A program made the position numbers and the translations under genes. From the NCBI GenBank assembly GCA_905221605.1, contig CAJNDS010000280.1:1-62000 (forward strand): DNA of 62,000 nt, read 5' to 3'. This document shows, in pieces, positions 43,074 to 55,402 of this stretch (position 1 is the first letter of the stretch; each line of letters begins with the position of its first letter). The notes beneath the pieces were generated by a model. That model did no database searches and was not told where the DNA came from. It was given only the letters and a program-made list of their open reading frames with translations. The DNA comes from Symbiodinium natans (Eukaryota; Sar; Dinophyceae; Suessiales; Symbiodiniaceae).

Positions 43074-45775
43074 TCAATCAATGGCTTCAATGTCCTCTTC
43101 TTCGGTTTCCTCGCGCTGCACATCGGCATTCGGCTCTGCCGCGCCGGAAAGCCTCGTTGCATCTCGCCACTCACAAACGTGGAACGCCGCAAGGTCCAGC
43201 AATGCAAGGTTTGGGAAGCTTGGCGGCGTAGTGTTTGGAAGTTTTGCAGCTCTTCGTGCTTTGCGGGCACTTAATTGTTAGAATTCATACGCCCGATAAG
43301 ATTAGATTCAGGGTGCCGATTGCCAACAGCTGGACGAAGGCCCTTTTATTTGTCTTCACTTCTTGTATCCTGACTTTCAGCAGAGTTGCTTGGGAGGGTG
43401 CACCGGTGGTGGCGCCAAGGGGGCCAGCAGGAGTGGCAGCTCTGGATCCTGTGCCGGATGCCGAACCCCCCCAAAGCCCCGAACACCTGAACGCTCCGAA
43501 CACACACACACACACACACACACATACGGCGGACCTCAAACCCTGAAACAGTTTCAGCCCCTTAACTTAGTAGCCCAGCAACCATCCTGAAGTAAGGGTG
43601 GCCTTTGAGGTGGTGGTTACTGAACTGATGGTAGATCTTTGGGGTGATGCACGGATGCATCCTCATTCTCGCCGATGAAGTTCTCCGCAGAATTCCAGGG
43701 CCGCCGTGTTGGGGGCAGCGGGGCGTCCGGCGGTGCTCCTCATGAGGGGATTGAACGGGTTCTGCTGCTTGAGGAGTTAGAGCTTCAGGGCTTTTTAGGT
43801 TTAGCAGGGTCTCGGATGGTTTTGGGTATCTTGGCCAAGGGTAAGCTGAGGTCCAACGTTGAAGGGGTGGTTTGGGCGAACAAGCAGCCTTGTCTTGGAC
43901 TCAAGCCATGTTTGTGAATGTGCCACTCAAGTCACTTCTCACGATCACTCTCACGGGCTTCACGCAAAGCCATCCCCCGCCTGGCGAGCTCCTGGCCAGG
44001 AAGGAGGGAGGAGCATTTCGATTTTGAGGGGTGCTTTCCGCCTTACTAAGCCTAGCAAAAGGCCCTATTCAAGAGTCTTGGTTGCACCTTTGAAGATCTA
44101 AGGGTGCTCTCAATTAATAGAGTGCCCCTCTTGCGGGATGATCGGGATGCATGATGGTTGTGTCACGTACTTGTTCTGAAGGGGCGGGGAGTCGAGCTTC
44201 TCGACATGTGCAAGACTTTGACACGCGCAAACCACCCGTCTACGAACCCCATGTCATGTTCGGGCGGTGTTCTGTATGGTGTTCCAGTGATCCGGCGTGC
44301 TTCGCTCTGATCTGACTGGCCTCCTGGAACATTATGTTATAGCTCGCGTAAGGCAAACAATCGCCCAAGGCTCTGACGGGACGATCATGATTTTTATAAG
44401 CCTCCCCGTCGGCAAAGCTGCTAATGCCGCACGAGTTGTCGCTTCGAGTCTCAGGCTTGGGAGGACTCTGCACTCAGAACACAGCAGCGTGCCATCAAGG
44501 CCTTTCACTGGCGCAGACAGTGGATGCGCAGCCTGTGGCATGAAGGGGTAAACGGGTAAACATGACAGCACCGGAGGGTACTGAACCAACACAGGTTAAG
44601 GTTCTACTGGTTTGGGGCTTGCCGATTCCTTGGCGGTTAAGACTCAAGACACGACGATTTAAATGCTGCGCCAAGTAGCGAAGCTGCAGCTACGTGCGAA
44701 TTGTTTACTACGTGGCCCCGTTCAACTCACACCCATGAATCACTGATATCGCGATATGATACGTCAGACATGATCGGAGCTATGTGATCTGCGGTTGCTG
44801 CGAATATCCATCAATCACGTCGGTTTCCGATGGTCCGCCTTCGTTTTAATTGGCATCTGCAGTTCTTCAGTTCAACCCCGGCACATTCGCACCTTCAGCT
44901 GCTTCTACCGCGGGTGGCGATGGAGGCACCGTCTTCAGAACTGCCAGGAGCTCCCTGCCGCAGCTGCTTAAAAGCTTGTGTCATTTACGACCGCATCGCC
45001 TCCACAAGGCTTATTCGGCCTGCAATCGCTTCCGTATCAAACGTGTCGCAGCAGCAGCTGCGGCACTATTCGCCGCTACGACAAAGGGCAGCAGGAACAA
45101 GGAAAGATATGGAAAGATAAGGAAAGACATGAATCTCATTAATGGAAAATGCTGGCCTGGGTGCCTCCGCGCGTGAAGGCGGCCTCAAAATCTCAAAGTC
45201 TCAAAGTCTCCGTGTCGACCAGTGTCATGCAGCTGTCCATTCAGTTCCACTTTACGCGGTTGCAAGAGGCCTCTCATGAATCATGCAATTCCTTTCCGAA
45301 CCTCGCTGTCTGCCACCTGTCCATTCCTTAAGGCCTGAAGCACGCTTTGTGAGTTTGTTTGACTTACGAGCTCAAAAGCCTTTCCTATAGGCGGCGGCGA
45401 TTACGGCTCATGTCTGGTGGCCTTGCCGGCTCCTCTCGCGTGGAGTCTGAAACCTTGGCATGCGCCATGGATGAGGCTCAGGGCCTGATTATAGGGCTTA
45501 TAGAGATTTGGGGTTTGGGGCTTTGCAGTCGGGGTGTCATGCGAGGCCAAGGAACGGTTTCCGCTGGGCTCCACGACGGCTTTGGAGGGCTGGCTTCCAC
45601 CTGAACTAATTCGGGCTTCGATGGGCTTCGGATTGGGATTGCTCAGGGCGCTGGCAGCTTGAAGCCATTCCATGTCCAAAATTTTGTCTTGCAAAACTGC
45701 GTAGAGCCTCCGGTCGAACCGTTCAAGATGAACGCATGGGTTGTCGGGCGCGTGGCTATGATACATATAGACCAA
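43074..45775 (-). CDS. Candidate multi-exon gene with acidic C-terminus, unrecognised
   Basis: The best piece ends at a stop at 43074 and reads LALLDLAAFHVCEWRD then ADVQREETEEEDIEAID, a natural-looking acidic C-terminus; it follows open sequence back to about 43270. Upstream pieces on the same strand are about 43370-43285 (KVRIQEVKTNKRAFVQLLAI) and 45775 to about 45640 (CVHLERFDRRLYAVLQDKIL). The 44240-44590 interval is protein-like on both strands. Whether these are one gene is unproven. Confidence 0.35.
43500..43525. repeat. CA dinucleotide microsatellite
   Basis: About thirteen CA units, lying within the candidate gene 43074-45775. Confidence 0.95.
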
Positions 45776-45784
45776 ATATACATT

Positions 45785-45851
45785 TCTATATATATATATA
45801 TATTTGCTATTTATTTGTTTGTTTAAATTTATTTATATATAGAGAGAGAAG
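45785..45851. repeat. AT-rich simple sequence (TA, TTTA and AG runs)
   Basis: TATATA runs, TTTGTTTG-like words and a terminal GAGAGA run; non-coding and AT-rich compared with neighbours. Confidence 0.9.
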
Positions 45852-46390
45852 GGGAATCCCCAACTTCAACTCTGAAAAGCCCAAGACTCTACAACCCTCA
45901 ATCTCCTGGCCTTCTGGGTCAGCGCTTGACTCTTTGCCGATGGGCACTCCACAGCTCTGGGCGTGCGTGCGACAGGCTTCGGCCTGAGTCCAACACAACC
46001 TCTGGTATCCTTGGGGCGTTCAGAGTTTGCAGTTTGCGTCTGGTCGCAACACTTTTTAAACCAGAAGCTGCTACAAGTAGTGTGGGGTTCAAAGGAGCCT
46101 GGTCCCAGCCTCAACACTGAACAGCATTTTGTCTTCCCTGGCCGAACGAAGCTCACATCTCGAGATCTCCTAAGCCCTCTGCTCCAGCGATTAAAGGTTT
46201 AGGGCCAAGTTTAGGGTGTAGGCTGATTTAGCTGAGTAGCCCTTCCACCACGGGCCGATGTCTCTCGGTCGGCAGAACTCGCTTCGGATGCTCGCCTGGA
46301 CATGCTGAGGTCATACTCAGCCTTGCGCAAGGAGCACCGCCAAAAAGGCGTAGGTAGGGCTTGTGGAAAGGGTGCTTTCAGGTTTGGATT

Positions 46391-47038
46391 TCAGCATGCT
46401 TGAGCTTTAGGGTTGGGTTGCGCAGGCTTTGTCACTCTGCTTTCATCAGGACTTGGGGCAACAAGCCCAAAGAAAGTCAACACTAAACACTCTCTCCCAC
46501 TGGTTGGGAAACACCATGAAACACCCCATTCCGTATCATCCAACCGACTGAAACTCTCAAACAAATTGGCACTCAACTCCCAAGCGACTGTGGCGCTGCA
46601 CTTGGCACCACTGCTCCGCGGTCGGCTCCTGGAAAGAGGGGACCCTAGAAAAAAGTCCCTGAACAGGGACCCGTCAACCTCGAAAGCCCTGTCTCCCTTG
46701 CCCCCTGTTGCCCTCAACTGCAAGCTTTAACTTCAAGGGATCTTCGACGTTGGCGTTAGGGCATCGTTGGGGGTGTCAGATTGAAGGCTTGAGGGTTCAG
46801 GGCTTGCAGGCTTGTCTTGTCCATACTGAAAGGAGGGCTCCTGGGCATCATCAAGTTTAGAGAGCTTTTGGCTTCTCATTGGAGGTGTCGGGGCTTGACA
46901 GGTGGAGGCCTCTGTTGATGTCGCTCTAAACCAAAACGCCTTCAAACCAAACCCCATCTTCTCACCATGTGAACTCCAAAGGCCCAAAGTCCGAACAACA
47001 CTGGACCTGAACCCTGAAAGTCTTGAAGCCCATTTCAA
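46391..47038 (-). CDS. Two adjoining exon candidates, unrecognised
   Basis: One frame (46723-46391, 110 codons) reads GKGDRAFEVDGSLFRDFFLG and VAWELSANLFESFSRLDDTE. The other (47038-46733) ends in a Ser/Pro/Gln-rich stretch (QKLSKLDDAQEPSFQYGQDK). Composition is protein-like, but no domain, signal peptide or exon boundary is clear. Confidence 0.3.
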
Positions 47039-50000
47039 GGATCAAAATCAAACTATTCTAGACTCTGAATCTGAAAACCCTTGGCCCTAAATGCCTGGCC
47101 AAACCGAGGAGCACTCCAGCCCCAGAACCTAGAGCCCCTAGCCCCCGCCTCTTCCTCAAGGGCCCCAGGGTTTCTGGGTTCAGGAACTTCCTGAAATGCC
47201 GACCTCGCCATGCAAGGCTTAAACATGCATGGCCAAAGCGATGTTGCAGTTGGCAACATGTACTGCATCACCCGTCACACTGTCAGCCCACCAATCGAAA
47301 AATCCTTGGTCACCTGAGGGGGTGAACTATGACGAGTGTACAAGCGATCTTTTGTATCCTTCACACCGCGGCCTCGGGCGAGAGGAAGTGGAGCTCCTTG
47401 CCGGCTCCTGACCGGAAGGCTGGCTTGCGCGTTTCGCATCTTGAATTGTCATTGGGTTTGGGCTTGGCGGCTTGGGGTGTCTTCAAGCATCCATGCGCAA
47501 CTTCAGGCCTCAGCGCTTTCGTTCCGGGATCCGGGGTCCTTGTGAGTCTTTTGCCATGAGGCTACGTTCATCTAGTTCGCCAGCCATCCGAAACTCAACC
47601 CAGATTCCTGCGAGAACTCCGATAAAAGGGCCAAGAGCTTGCTCATCCTGGCCTTCGGCTTCTCTCGCGTTGTCGCGCTCTTGCGCTTGCTCCGCTGTGC
47701 CAGACCTCAGTCAAGTGCTTGAATAGAGGGGTGGGAGGAGCGGGTTTCGCTATAGCCATCAATCAAGAGTCGATAGACTTTGATCGGGTCTCGAACTAAA
47801 CTTTTTTGATCTTTACAGCCGTTGAGGGGTCTTGGCAGGCTTTCGGAGCACAGGTCAAAGCACAGGCTGTTTTAGGTTCTTGGGTCTAGGTCGAGGCTTC
47901 AAATCGACCCCAGTCTGCAGTCAACTGCTTTAGACTTTCGAGCTTTGCAGAGTTCGGACTTAAGAGCCACGAGCTCTGAACCTTTCATTCGCAAACGCCA
48001 ACTCTGACAGGAGCCACACCAAACTGCTGCTTTGAAGCCTAATTAATTACTCCTACTCTTCGAATATTGCCTTGAACTGACGACCTCATCCCAGTAGCTT
48101 TTGCGCCCCCTAAACCCTGCATTGAAGTGCTGTTAAAAGCAGGCGAGAAACCGATGGTGCTCGCTCTTTCACGCTTGCGGCCTGGTTGTGGTCTACACTA
48201 ACTAGAACTACTAATAGCTGCGAGCACGCCTCAAACTCGTGATGCAAAAAAAGTGACACGAGTCAGGATTCTTCATGCAACGACAAAGGCAAGAACCGCA
48301 ATTAAGCAGCTAGCAGTTTGTTGCAAAACATTGTGAGTGAATAATCGTCAAATAGGTAAGTCTCTTTGTCACTGGCACACTTGTGCTGCTGATGGTAAGT
48401 CTTAGGAAGATCAGGCAAACAGGGACATGCTCTGCACTAGATGGTTCTGCACATTCGATGCATGACAGATGCTAAGCAAATTCCAACATGAAGCTCTACG
48501 ACATGGAGGCTGCAAAGGGAATGACAAAACAACTCCAGGCGTCTGAACACATCTTGGCCCACAATCTTCGCTTCTTGTTGTTGGGGCGCCTCACTTTGCA
48601 ATGATTGTTGTCTTTGGGTCAACTAGTCAAGTCAGCTGAGCCGCAACAAAGAACGCCGCTCAGCTGATCATGTTGACTGTCCACATTCGGAAAGTACTTA
48701 ATTATGAGACCGAAGCCCGAAAACCTTAAAACCCTCCAAAACATCCCAAGACCCTCAACCCAAGAATCCCAAAGCAACCCCAAGTCGTAGCAACTGCCTG
48801 CTCCAGGCGTGTGGCCACCCTGCATCACTTCCAGGCTCCAAGAGGGCTACCATTCGAAAAGCGTCAAAAGCAATATGTAAACGTTTGCGGCCTACGGGTC
48901 AGGGACTGGGGTTGGAGTGTTTTGGAGGTTGCATGCCGCGATTGCCTAGGACTTGCAGAAGCCGTACGATCTGGAATCTGGACGCTTGGTGCGATTTCAG
49001 TGGTGATTGACTGGTGTGAATCAATGTAAGGGCTGCTCATGAAAACCTTGACCAGATATCCAAACGTAGCTAAAGTTTTGCTTACGCTCCACGTTCTACA
49101 GCGAAAGAGTGACAAACAACTGCCCAAAGCCGATACCAAAACATCAAAGAACTATTGCGCAGCTGCCTCTGCTAGAAGCTGGTCCTGCATTCGCATCGTC
49201 TGCCTGGGTGGGCGTATCGGGGGACTTGTGAATCTCAGCTTGTATTTCAAGTACGATAGCGATGCCTAGCTAGATACTACAACGAATCAGTGCCCATCGT
49301 GACGTTGACATTGAGTGAGATAAAGAAGAACCAATCACTTTGAGCTCAGGTAGCGTGTTCCGTAGAATGTAGAATGGAGTGTTGGAACAGAGCTCAACCC
49401 TGTGTCAGTAGCGGAAGCCTCAAAAGCACCCCGGTCCTTAAAGGTGAATCCTGTGTCTTTCAGATTTCACCCACCAGGATATTCTTTGGATTCAAGGGGT
49501 TTAGCATGTGTGTGGCGCTTGAAACCTCAAGGCTTCAGAACTCAACCGAACCCCGTATCGCAAAACCCCACCAACGAACAGTCCAGGAAGGCGGGCGCTG
49601 CTCTCCGCCGCAGCAAAGCGGCCTGGGCCACGCTCAGCGGCGAGACCTCGGCAAAGGTCAACGTGCTGCGGTTCACATCTTTGAAAAGCGAACAAAGCTT
49701 GTGGCAATGTGCCCCCCCCCCCCCCCCCCCCTTTTTGTATAGCTCAGGGTTAGGGCCTGGAGTCGCGGAATGTTGGCCATCCAAAACATCCAGAGATCTT
49801 AAAGCAAGAACCCTGACGGTGCGACAGGGGCAATGCGCAGGATCTTATAGATCTGAACTCACATCTCTGTCTAGACTTGCAACCGAAGGATTGAGATGGT
49901 GTGGTGGGCTGATTCCAACTGGCAAAGGGCATGGTAAAGCTACATTTTGCCAACAAGTGAATGGGAGGAAACCTTGAAAAGGCGGCAGCTGTCGGTAGGG

Positions 50001-50794
50001 CGGCGGCGATCATCGTGTCCAGAACCATTTTGACACCTCCAGGCGATGCTGGAAGAAACAGCCCCAGGAGTCAGTTCGGCTGAGGATCTTCTGCTGAGGT
50101 CATGGGCTCCGATGCTGGGAGTCTGAAGATCCAGCTGCCCCATATGCCCTCACACAATCCTCATCAAATCTCGTCAATCGGCCCCCTGACTCCCCGGAAC
50201 TTTAAACCCCAAACCCTGAAGTAAACCCAGCATCCGAAACTAGGCCCTATAGACACTAAACGCGCAAGAGCGCGTCGCAGTGACTCTTCAGATCTGAGTG
50301 CAGTGCCCGTGAGCGGGAAGGTAAAAAAGACCTTGCGTTTTAACAAGGCTTTTCGGGGATGTTAGCGGTTTCTCAAACCTAGACTTGAGCGCATAGGCCA
50401 GGATGGGCACGTGCAGAATTTGAACGTTGAGAGTTCAAAGGTTCTGGATGTGTCGGAGTCCTGTTGCTTCGAGATCCAATAAAGCTTGTGTTCTTGATAC
50501 CCTTCGCATGTACGAGCGCTTCTCTCCAAATCCTGTTTTCCGGGGGCCCCGGCGTCTCCGCAGTCCCTGGCCCAGCGATGGAGCAAGGTACAGGATAATC
50601 TCGCCCTCAAGCAAGCTGTCAGCTGGCAACTACTCATAAGACCATCAGAAGAAGGGATGGAGGCTTTAGCGTTTCGGGAAAGGGTATGTCGCATCGGTAC
50701 TAGATGACATGAAGAACTACAACATGGCACATAGGGTTGGATGGCCAAACCCCCGACTAGTGTACAGAGGCCGATGCGATGCGACTGGCTTGCT
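47039..50794. other. Largely non-coding stretch
   Basis: No recognised gene. Small protein-like pieces on the minus strand occur at 48437-48622 and about 49263-49155, the latter in two competing frames. A C20 run lies at 49712-49731. The rest is full of short CCCTAAA/TTTAGGG-like words. Confidence 0.35.
49712..49731. repeat. C20 homopolymer
   Basis: Run of 20 C on the plus strand followed by T5. Confidence 0.95.
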
Positions 50795-51813
50795 TTACAT
50801 GCTTCGGACAGTGACTTTTAGGAACCGGGAACTCCAGCCAATGAGGACACTTATGGGGTCTTGATGGTCTCCCGGACACAGCAGCTCTTGCTGCCAGGCA
50901 ACTTCTTGCCCGCTTTCCTTGGCTGAGTCTGACGGTTCTGCCTGTAAAACGTAACACCAACAAGCGATGAACATGGTATGACTCGGTATGACCACTAAGC
51001 CAAGGTGCTGCCGACAGCAAATGCGAAGGCAGGAGAGCATCAAAGTCCACCTTGTTTGAGGGGTCATTGTGATCTTCATGCTGAGGCACACATTAGAGTT
51101 CTACCCGGGTGTTGACGAGGAGGGGGATCGCTTCTGGCGTGGTGGGGGGCAGGGCATCTACGGCCTATTCTTGCCCATTGCCAAGCGATCGTTCGCAAGT
51201 GCGTTCTCTCGGCATCAGGTCTTGAACTGCTCATTTCATCTGCATCTTGGCGCCTTGTCAGCCACCCAGCCACAGAACTCCCCCCGGTGTCGGTGAAAGG
51301 CGCATGGGAGGGGGGGGGGAGCTTTCACTAAGCGCAAATGAAGCTGAGCGCAGTGCGTGCTCAGTGTCACCGCTAGACTGCCGATGATTGCTCTCCAGCT
51401 GGTCCTCGCGTATAGAGCAATGACTAAAGCAGCGGCCTCATCCGAGGACTGTGCGCTGTAGGTGTTGAGCAGAACCGTGGTGGGGGACACTGCAGCCGCA
51501 CATCTGGGTCTGAACCGAAGGCTTCGAGAACATCAACGACCCTCTTGACCTTTTGAAAACTTGAAGAGTTCCGACCTCTTGCTGGTTGCACGTTGCTTTT
51601 GCAAAGCGTGGAGTGCTTCGCGCTGGCCTGCCCGGCGCGTTGGCTGGTATTCTTGCCAGGAGCCTCAGCGCCACAACGTTGAGCGGCAGCTTTGCATCTA
51701 GGGATCTCAGAATCCAGGACTTCTAGGACACCACGAGTTGAATCTGAGCTGCTGACTGCGTTATATAAACTAACAGCACACAAGCACCTACAAGCACAAA
51801 GCCGCCCCCTCAA
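50795..51813 (-). CDS. Candidate multi-exon gene, unrecognised
   Basis: Three minus-strand pieces look coding: 51813 to about 51495 (SSSFQKVKRVVDVLEAFGSD); about 51490-51330, opening just after CTGCAG and reading VLLNTYSAQSSDEAAALVIA; and about 50945-50812 (AKESGQEVAWQQELLCPG then DPISVLIGWSSRFL). They follow one another on one strand with room for introns. No known motif was seen. Confidence 0.35.
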
Positions 51814-52351
51814 TCCCTATATCACAAGAGCTAAATCCCTCAATTTGTTCCCTACCAACAGGTGAGGCCCCTGGCGGTTCCAGAAGATTCAAGAGCTCCT
51901 GGTCTTTCGGAGGTTCGCATCTTCACAGCTGTTTTTTTTTTTGCCTGTTTGCAGGGTCATGGTTCGGGGGTCCCTGATGCGAAGCTCTCCTGGCTTCATG
52001 TTCAAGCTTCATGGTTGTCATGGTTCAGGGTTAAGTGGTGTGAGCATTGTGCCCGGTATCATGGCTAGGCAAGGCGTCCTTCGGGGCGCAGCTGCGGACA
52101 CAGCAAGTATGCCATGCTCTCATTCATGAACTCTTTTTTGATTCAGTTATCGACACTGCTATTGGCGCGAACTTGTCTTACGAGCTCATTGTATCTCATT
52201 GTGTTATCCAAAAATAGTTCCAGCTAACGGTGAAGAGTTGTGTTTTGTCCTTTTTGTCTTTACCTACGCCGTATTTGATGAAGGACACACCGATTGAGAA
52301 AATCTCCTGATGTCAGTTCTGAGATTCAGGAATTCCCAACTGGCCATCTGA

Positions 52352-52756
52352 TTAAGAACATGCTGTTTCTGCAGAAGCCAGCCAAGCCGGGCAGCCAGCC
52401 AGCCCCAAGGTATGCATTTCATCAGAAACGACCTCCATGTTTAAGAGCTGACATGGCTGGTAGTAAGCTTTCGATTTCAGCCCTGAAACGTGAGAGATGT
52501 TGGCACCTGCTCCAGTTTTCGCAAATTGTGTCTTTGCTTTATACTTATACTTATACTGAGCTATTTCAAATTTCTCAATCGTCGTCTGCTGCCCCGGCGG
52601 GTGAGTTTGAGAGTTGCTCCGCGGATGGGCCCCGGTGACCAGGACCACTCCAGAGCTCGAGACAAGCGGCGTGTTCCCCACAAGTTCTTCGCTCTTCTTC
52701 CAAATCCACCAAGCGCAAAGAAATCTTCTACTCGCTTTTGTCGGCCGCGCAGTCAC
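52352..52756 (-). CDS. Unrecognised open frame, 134 codons
   Basis: The first 45 residues read a Trp-rich, protein-like stretch (RRFLCAWWIWKKSEELVGNT, then SSSGVVLVTG). The remainder is less convincing. No signal peptide or known domain. Confidence 0.25.
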   Translation of the reverse strand: MTARPTKASRRFLCAWWIWKKSEELVGNTPLVSSSGVVLVTGAHPRSNSQTHPPGQQTTIEKFEIAQYKYKYKAKTQFAKTGAGANISHVSGLKSKAYYQPCQLLNMEVVSDEMHTLGLAGCPAWLASAETACS

Positions 52757-54442
52757 GCTCCGCTAATCCCAAGTACGTGCATGCCGCTTTAAGGGGCTGG
52801 GAGCTTGAAGGTTGCAAACAGGAACGATGCCCCCTTACATGCATCTCTTTTAAGTTCTGGTGCTTCTGTCTGGTGCTTCTGGGCTTGAGGTTTTTTTGAG
52901 TTGGGGATTGGGAGTGGTGAGATTCAGAACGGAACAGCTGGCCAGGTCAAGCCAGCACTCACACCCGCCCTGACCTCAAACGAAAACAAATTGTCAGCCT
53001 TCAACCTTCAACTTCCTGGAACTGAGCCCAAGCCCGCCTCTTGGGTGAAGTCCCGTGTGCTCAAGCACTGAGCAACGTCTGAGTCTCGTTCCGAAGTGCC
53101 CAGTCCTGTCGGAGTTGCTCCAGAAAATCTGACACTTCAGCTTGAACCCCACAACTCTCAAAGGCCAGCCCCAAAGGGCAAATCTGTAACGTTCGGGAAA
53201 AGGTTTGGAGTCAGAGGGTTCAAGACTTTAGAGAATTGAGAGGTGGGTTGTTCCGACTTGGGCTGCGTGCGGACAAAGCGGTAACGATTGACAAGCGCGA
53301 CACCTCCTGTTGAACACAAAGCCACAACTGCACCCCACAACTGGCCTCGAGTTTCCACGGCCCGAAACCCTAAACCCTTTTTGCAATTATATAAATAAAC
53401 TCCACGATCCAAAACATTGCTTTATCACCCTGCCCTTTCTCCTGCGCAAATTTGGTCGTCATCTTTGCGGAACCTCCGCCAGGAGGAGATTTTGCCCCCC
53501 AAACGTTTTGAGCAACAGAGCTGACAGACTGATGCCCGTCTCCACACCACGGTTCTGCAAATTACAGTAACCACCAATCGGGCTTGTCACAGTTGTCCGG
53601 CCGGCCGATCCGAACCCCGAAAGATTTGAGTCGATGGCCAGACAGCGTCACGAGCTGTTGCCGTTGCCGCCTTCGCCAGGGGAGCTGGTGGAGCAAAGGC
53701 CGATGGCGCCAAGGAACAGGTGCTACAAACGGAAGAAGAACAACAATTTCGGGTGCTCAATAGGCTTAGGGATGCTTAGGGCCTAGGGTTCTGTGAAGTT
53801 TTAGGGTCGAGGCTCTAACCCAAGAGTGGTGAGAAAACAATACGGTACTCCACCAAAAGCCGACTCAGCGTGGATCAATGCTACCCCAAGTCCTGAAAGC
53901 TGCATGGCGCACTCCAAACACCTTCAGCCCTTATCCCCCTTAACTTCTCACTAAATCCTGGACCTAAATTGCAACACAATTCAATCGCCTAAAGCTGTCC
54001 AACCCTTAGAGCCCAGAAGAAACCAGGCAACGGACCGAAGCACTCCATGACTGGATGCTTGGCCACCTCGTTTGCGGTTTGGCTTGAGGTCTGGCAGTCT
54101 AGCAGGGTCGAGCAGTTAAGATTTGGGAGCGGGGCGTACTCAATCAACACACAAGCCCTTGCTCTTAACCCCAGCCCTAGTTAGCCTTACATTAAAGCCC
54201 CAACACTCGGCATTTCCCACAGTAGCAGGAATCCCCAAAACAGACACCAATTCATTGTGAACTGTTGCACGCACACTCTTCGACCGACAAGGTTGTCGTG
54301 ACAACCTAGAATCACTAAGTGCCAAAACCACACCACGCGCCGCTTCCCAACGGAATCTGCAATGCACTGCAGCACTTGAGGATCTTAGGCTTCCAAAGAG
54401 GATTGACGGTGCATGCTTAAGTTCAATGGTCTTCTCCGTGTC
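52757..54442. other. Non-coding stretch
   Basis: Nothing recognised. It contains telomere-like CCCTAAACCC at about 53366-53377 and many short AACCC-type words. Confidence 0.35.
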
Positions 54443-54856
54443 TCATGAGGCTCGGCCCACCAGCTCTTCGTAGTTTATGTTTTGTTTGCGAAGGTTCTCG
54501 TACACTGGCATGTCCCACATGTCCGACTGCCATTGCAACCGAGGCTTGGACAGGCAACATGATGCTATGACGGCGAACCACGTCATGTTAGAGATGCAAC
54601 TCTGCGTCGTGTTTGCAGACATGGCTTGCGTCTTGCGTGCGGTATGCGCTGCGGTGTTGGTAGGTTTGTCTGCTCTGGCTTGCTCAGAGATGACGTGGTC
54701 CTGCATGCGTACATGTCTGAAAGCAATGCCCCTGCCCCCTACTAGTTGAGGATCCAGGAGGCGCAAGGTGGTCGCCGAAAGGAAAGTGATGGAGAGGGAA
54801 AAGTGGCATGACTCACAGCCCCCTGGGTTCCGAAGGTTTCGCAACCCGGCTGCCAT
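54443..54856 (-). CDS. Candidate C-terminal exon, unrecognised
   Basis: A 137-codon frame whose second half reads MSANTTQSCISNMTWFAVIA, then LQWQSDMWDMPVYENLRKQ and NYEELVGRAS before the stop. The composition and natural-looking end suggest a real exon downstream of the SGNH hydrolase gene or belonging to a separate gene. A minus-strand stretch at 54880-55070, opening after TTTTTCAG, may be an upstream exon. Confidence 0.35.
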   Translation of the reverse strand: MAAGLRNLRNPGGCESCHFSLSITFLSATTLRLLDPQLVGGRGIAFRHVRMQDHVISEQARADKPTNTAAHTARKTQAMSANTTQSCISNMTWFAVIASCCLSKPRLQWQSDMWDMPVYENLRKQNINYEELVGRAS

Positions 54857-55402
54857 CTCCGTATTTCACTTCGATACGTGAAGGTCGTGCCAGGCTCTCC
54901 ACATGTGGGAGATGCACATCGCAAGGCCTGCCACACTGTGGCTACACTGTGGCTGGCCGCTACAAATGAATTCGCCCTGACTCTGCTGGTCAGTGTGGTA
55001 GAGGAATCTGGGCACACGCGCTTGTTCAAGTCTCTGTGCCCCGGAAAAGCAACTCCCTGAAAAATGCACAGACGACACAAGGGCCTTCTGTGAAGCTTTG
55101 CAGGCTCCTCAAAGAATTAGCTTGAACGTTGCAAGACCAGACATTTTGTTCGCCTTTTCGCGAACGACTGTTCATCTGGGGGTGATTTTACGGCAGCATC
55201 CTAGCAAGTGCCACGCAAGGCCGGGACGTTGCAGCCCATGGCTCTCTGCATTGCTGGATCTGTCCAGAGTTTGCAGTAACCTTCACAGCGATCTTTTGAA
55301 CGATCGGATGGGAACATAGTGGGGAACACAGTGTGTTCTGATGTCGGGGGAATCTCGGTTTTGCCCCTGGGGAAGTGCTGGTGAGGTCCTGCAGCAAAAA
55401 AA

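Noticed and set aside
43285-43539. Minus-strand frame with a long Val-Cys repeat
   Set aside because: Its first part is the CA microsatellite; only the later residues look protein-like.
49402-49977. Plus-strand frame of 191 codons
   Set aside because: It runs through the C20 homopolymer as polyproline and lies opposite an equally plausible minus-strand frame; no domain.
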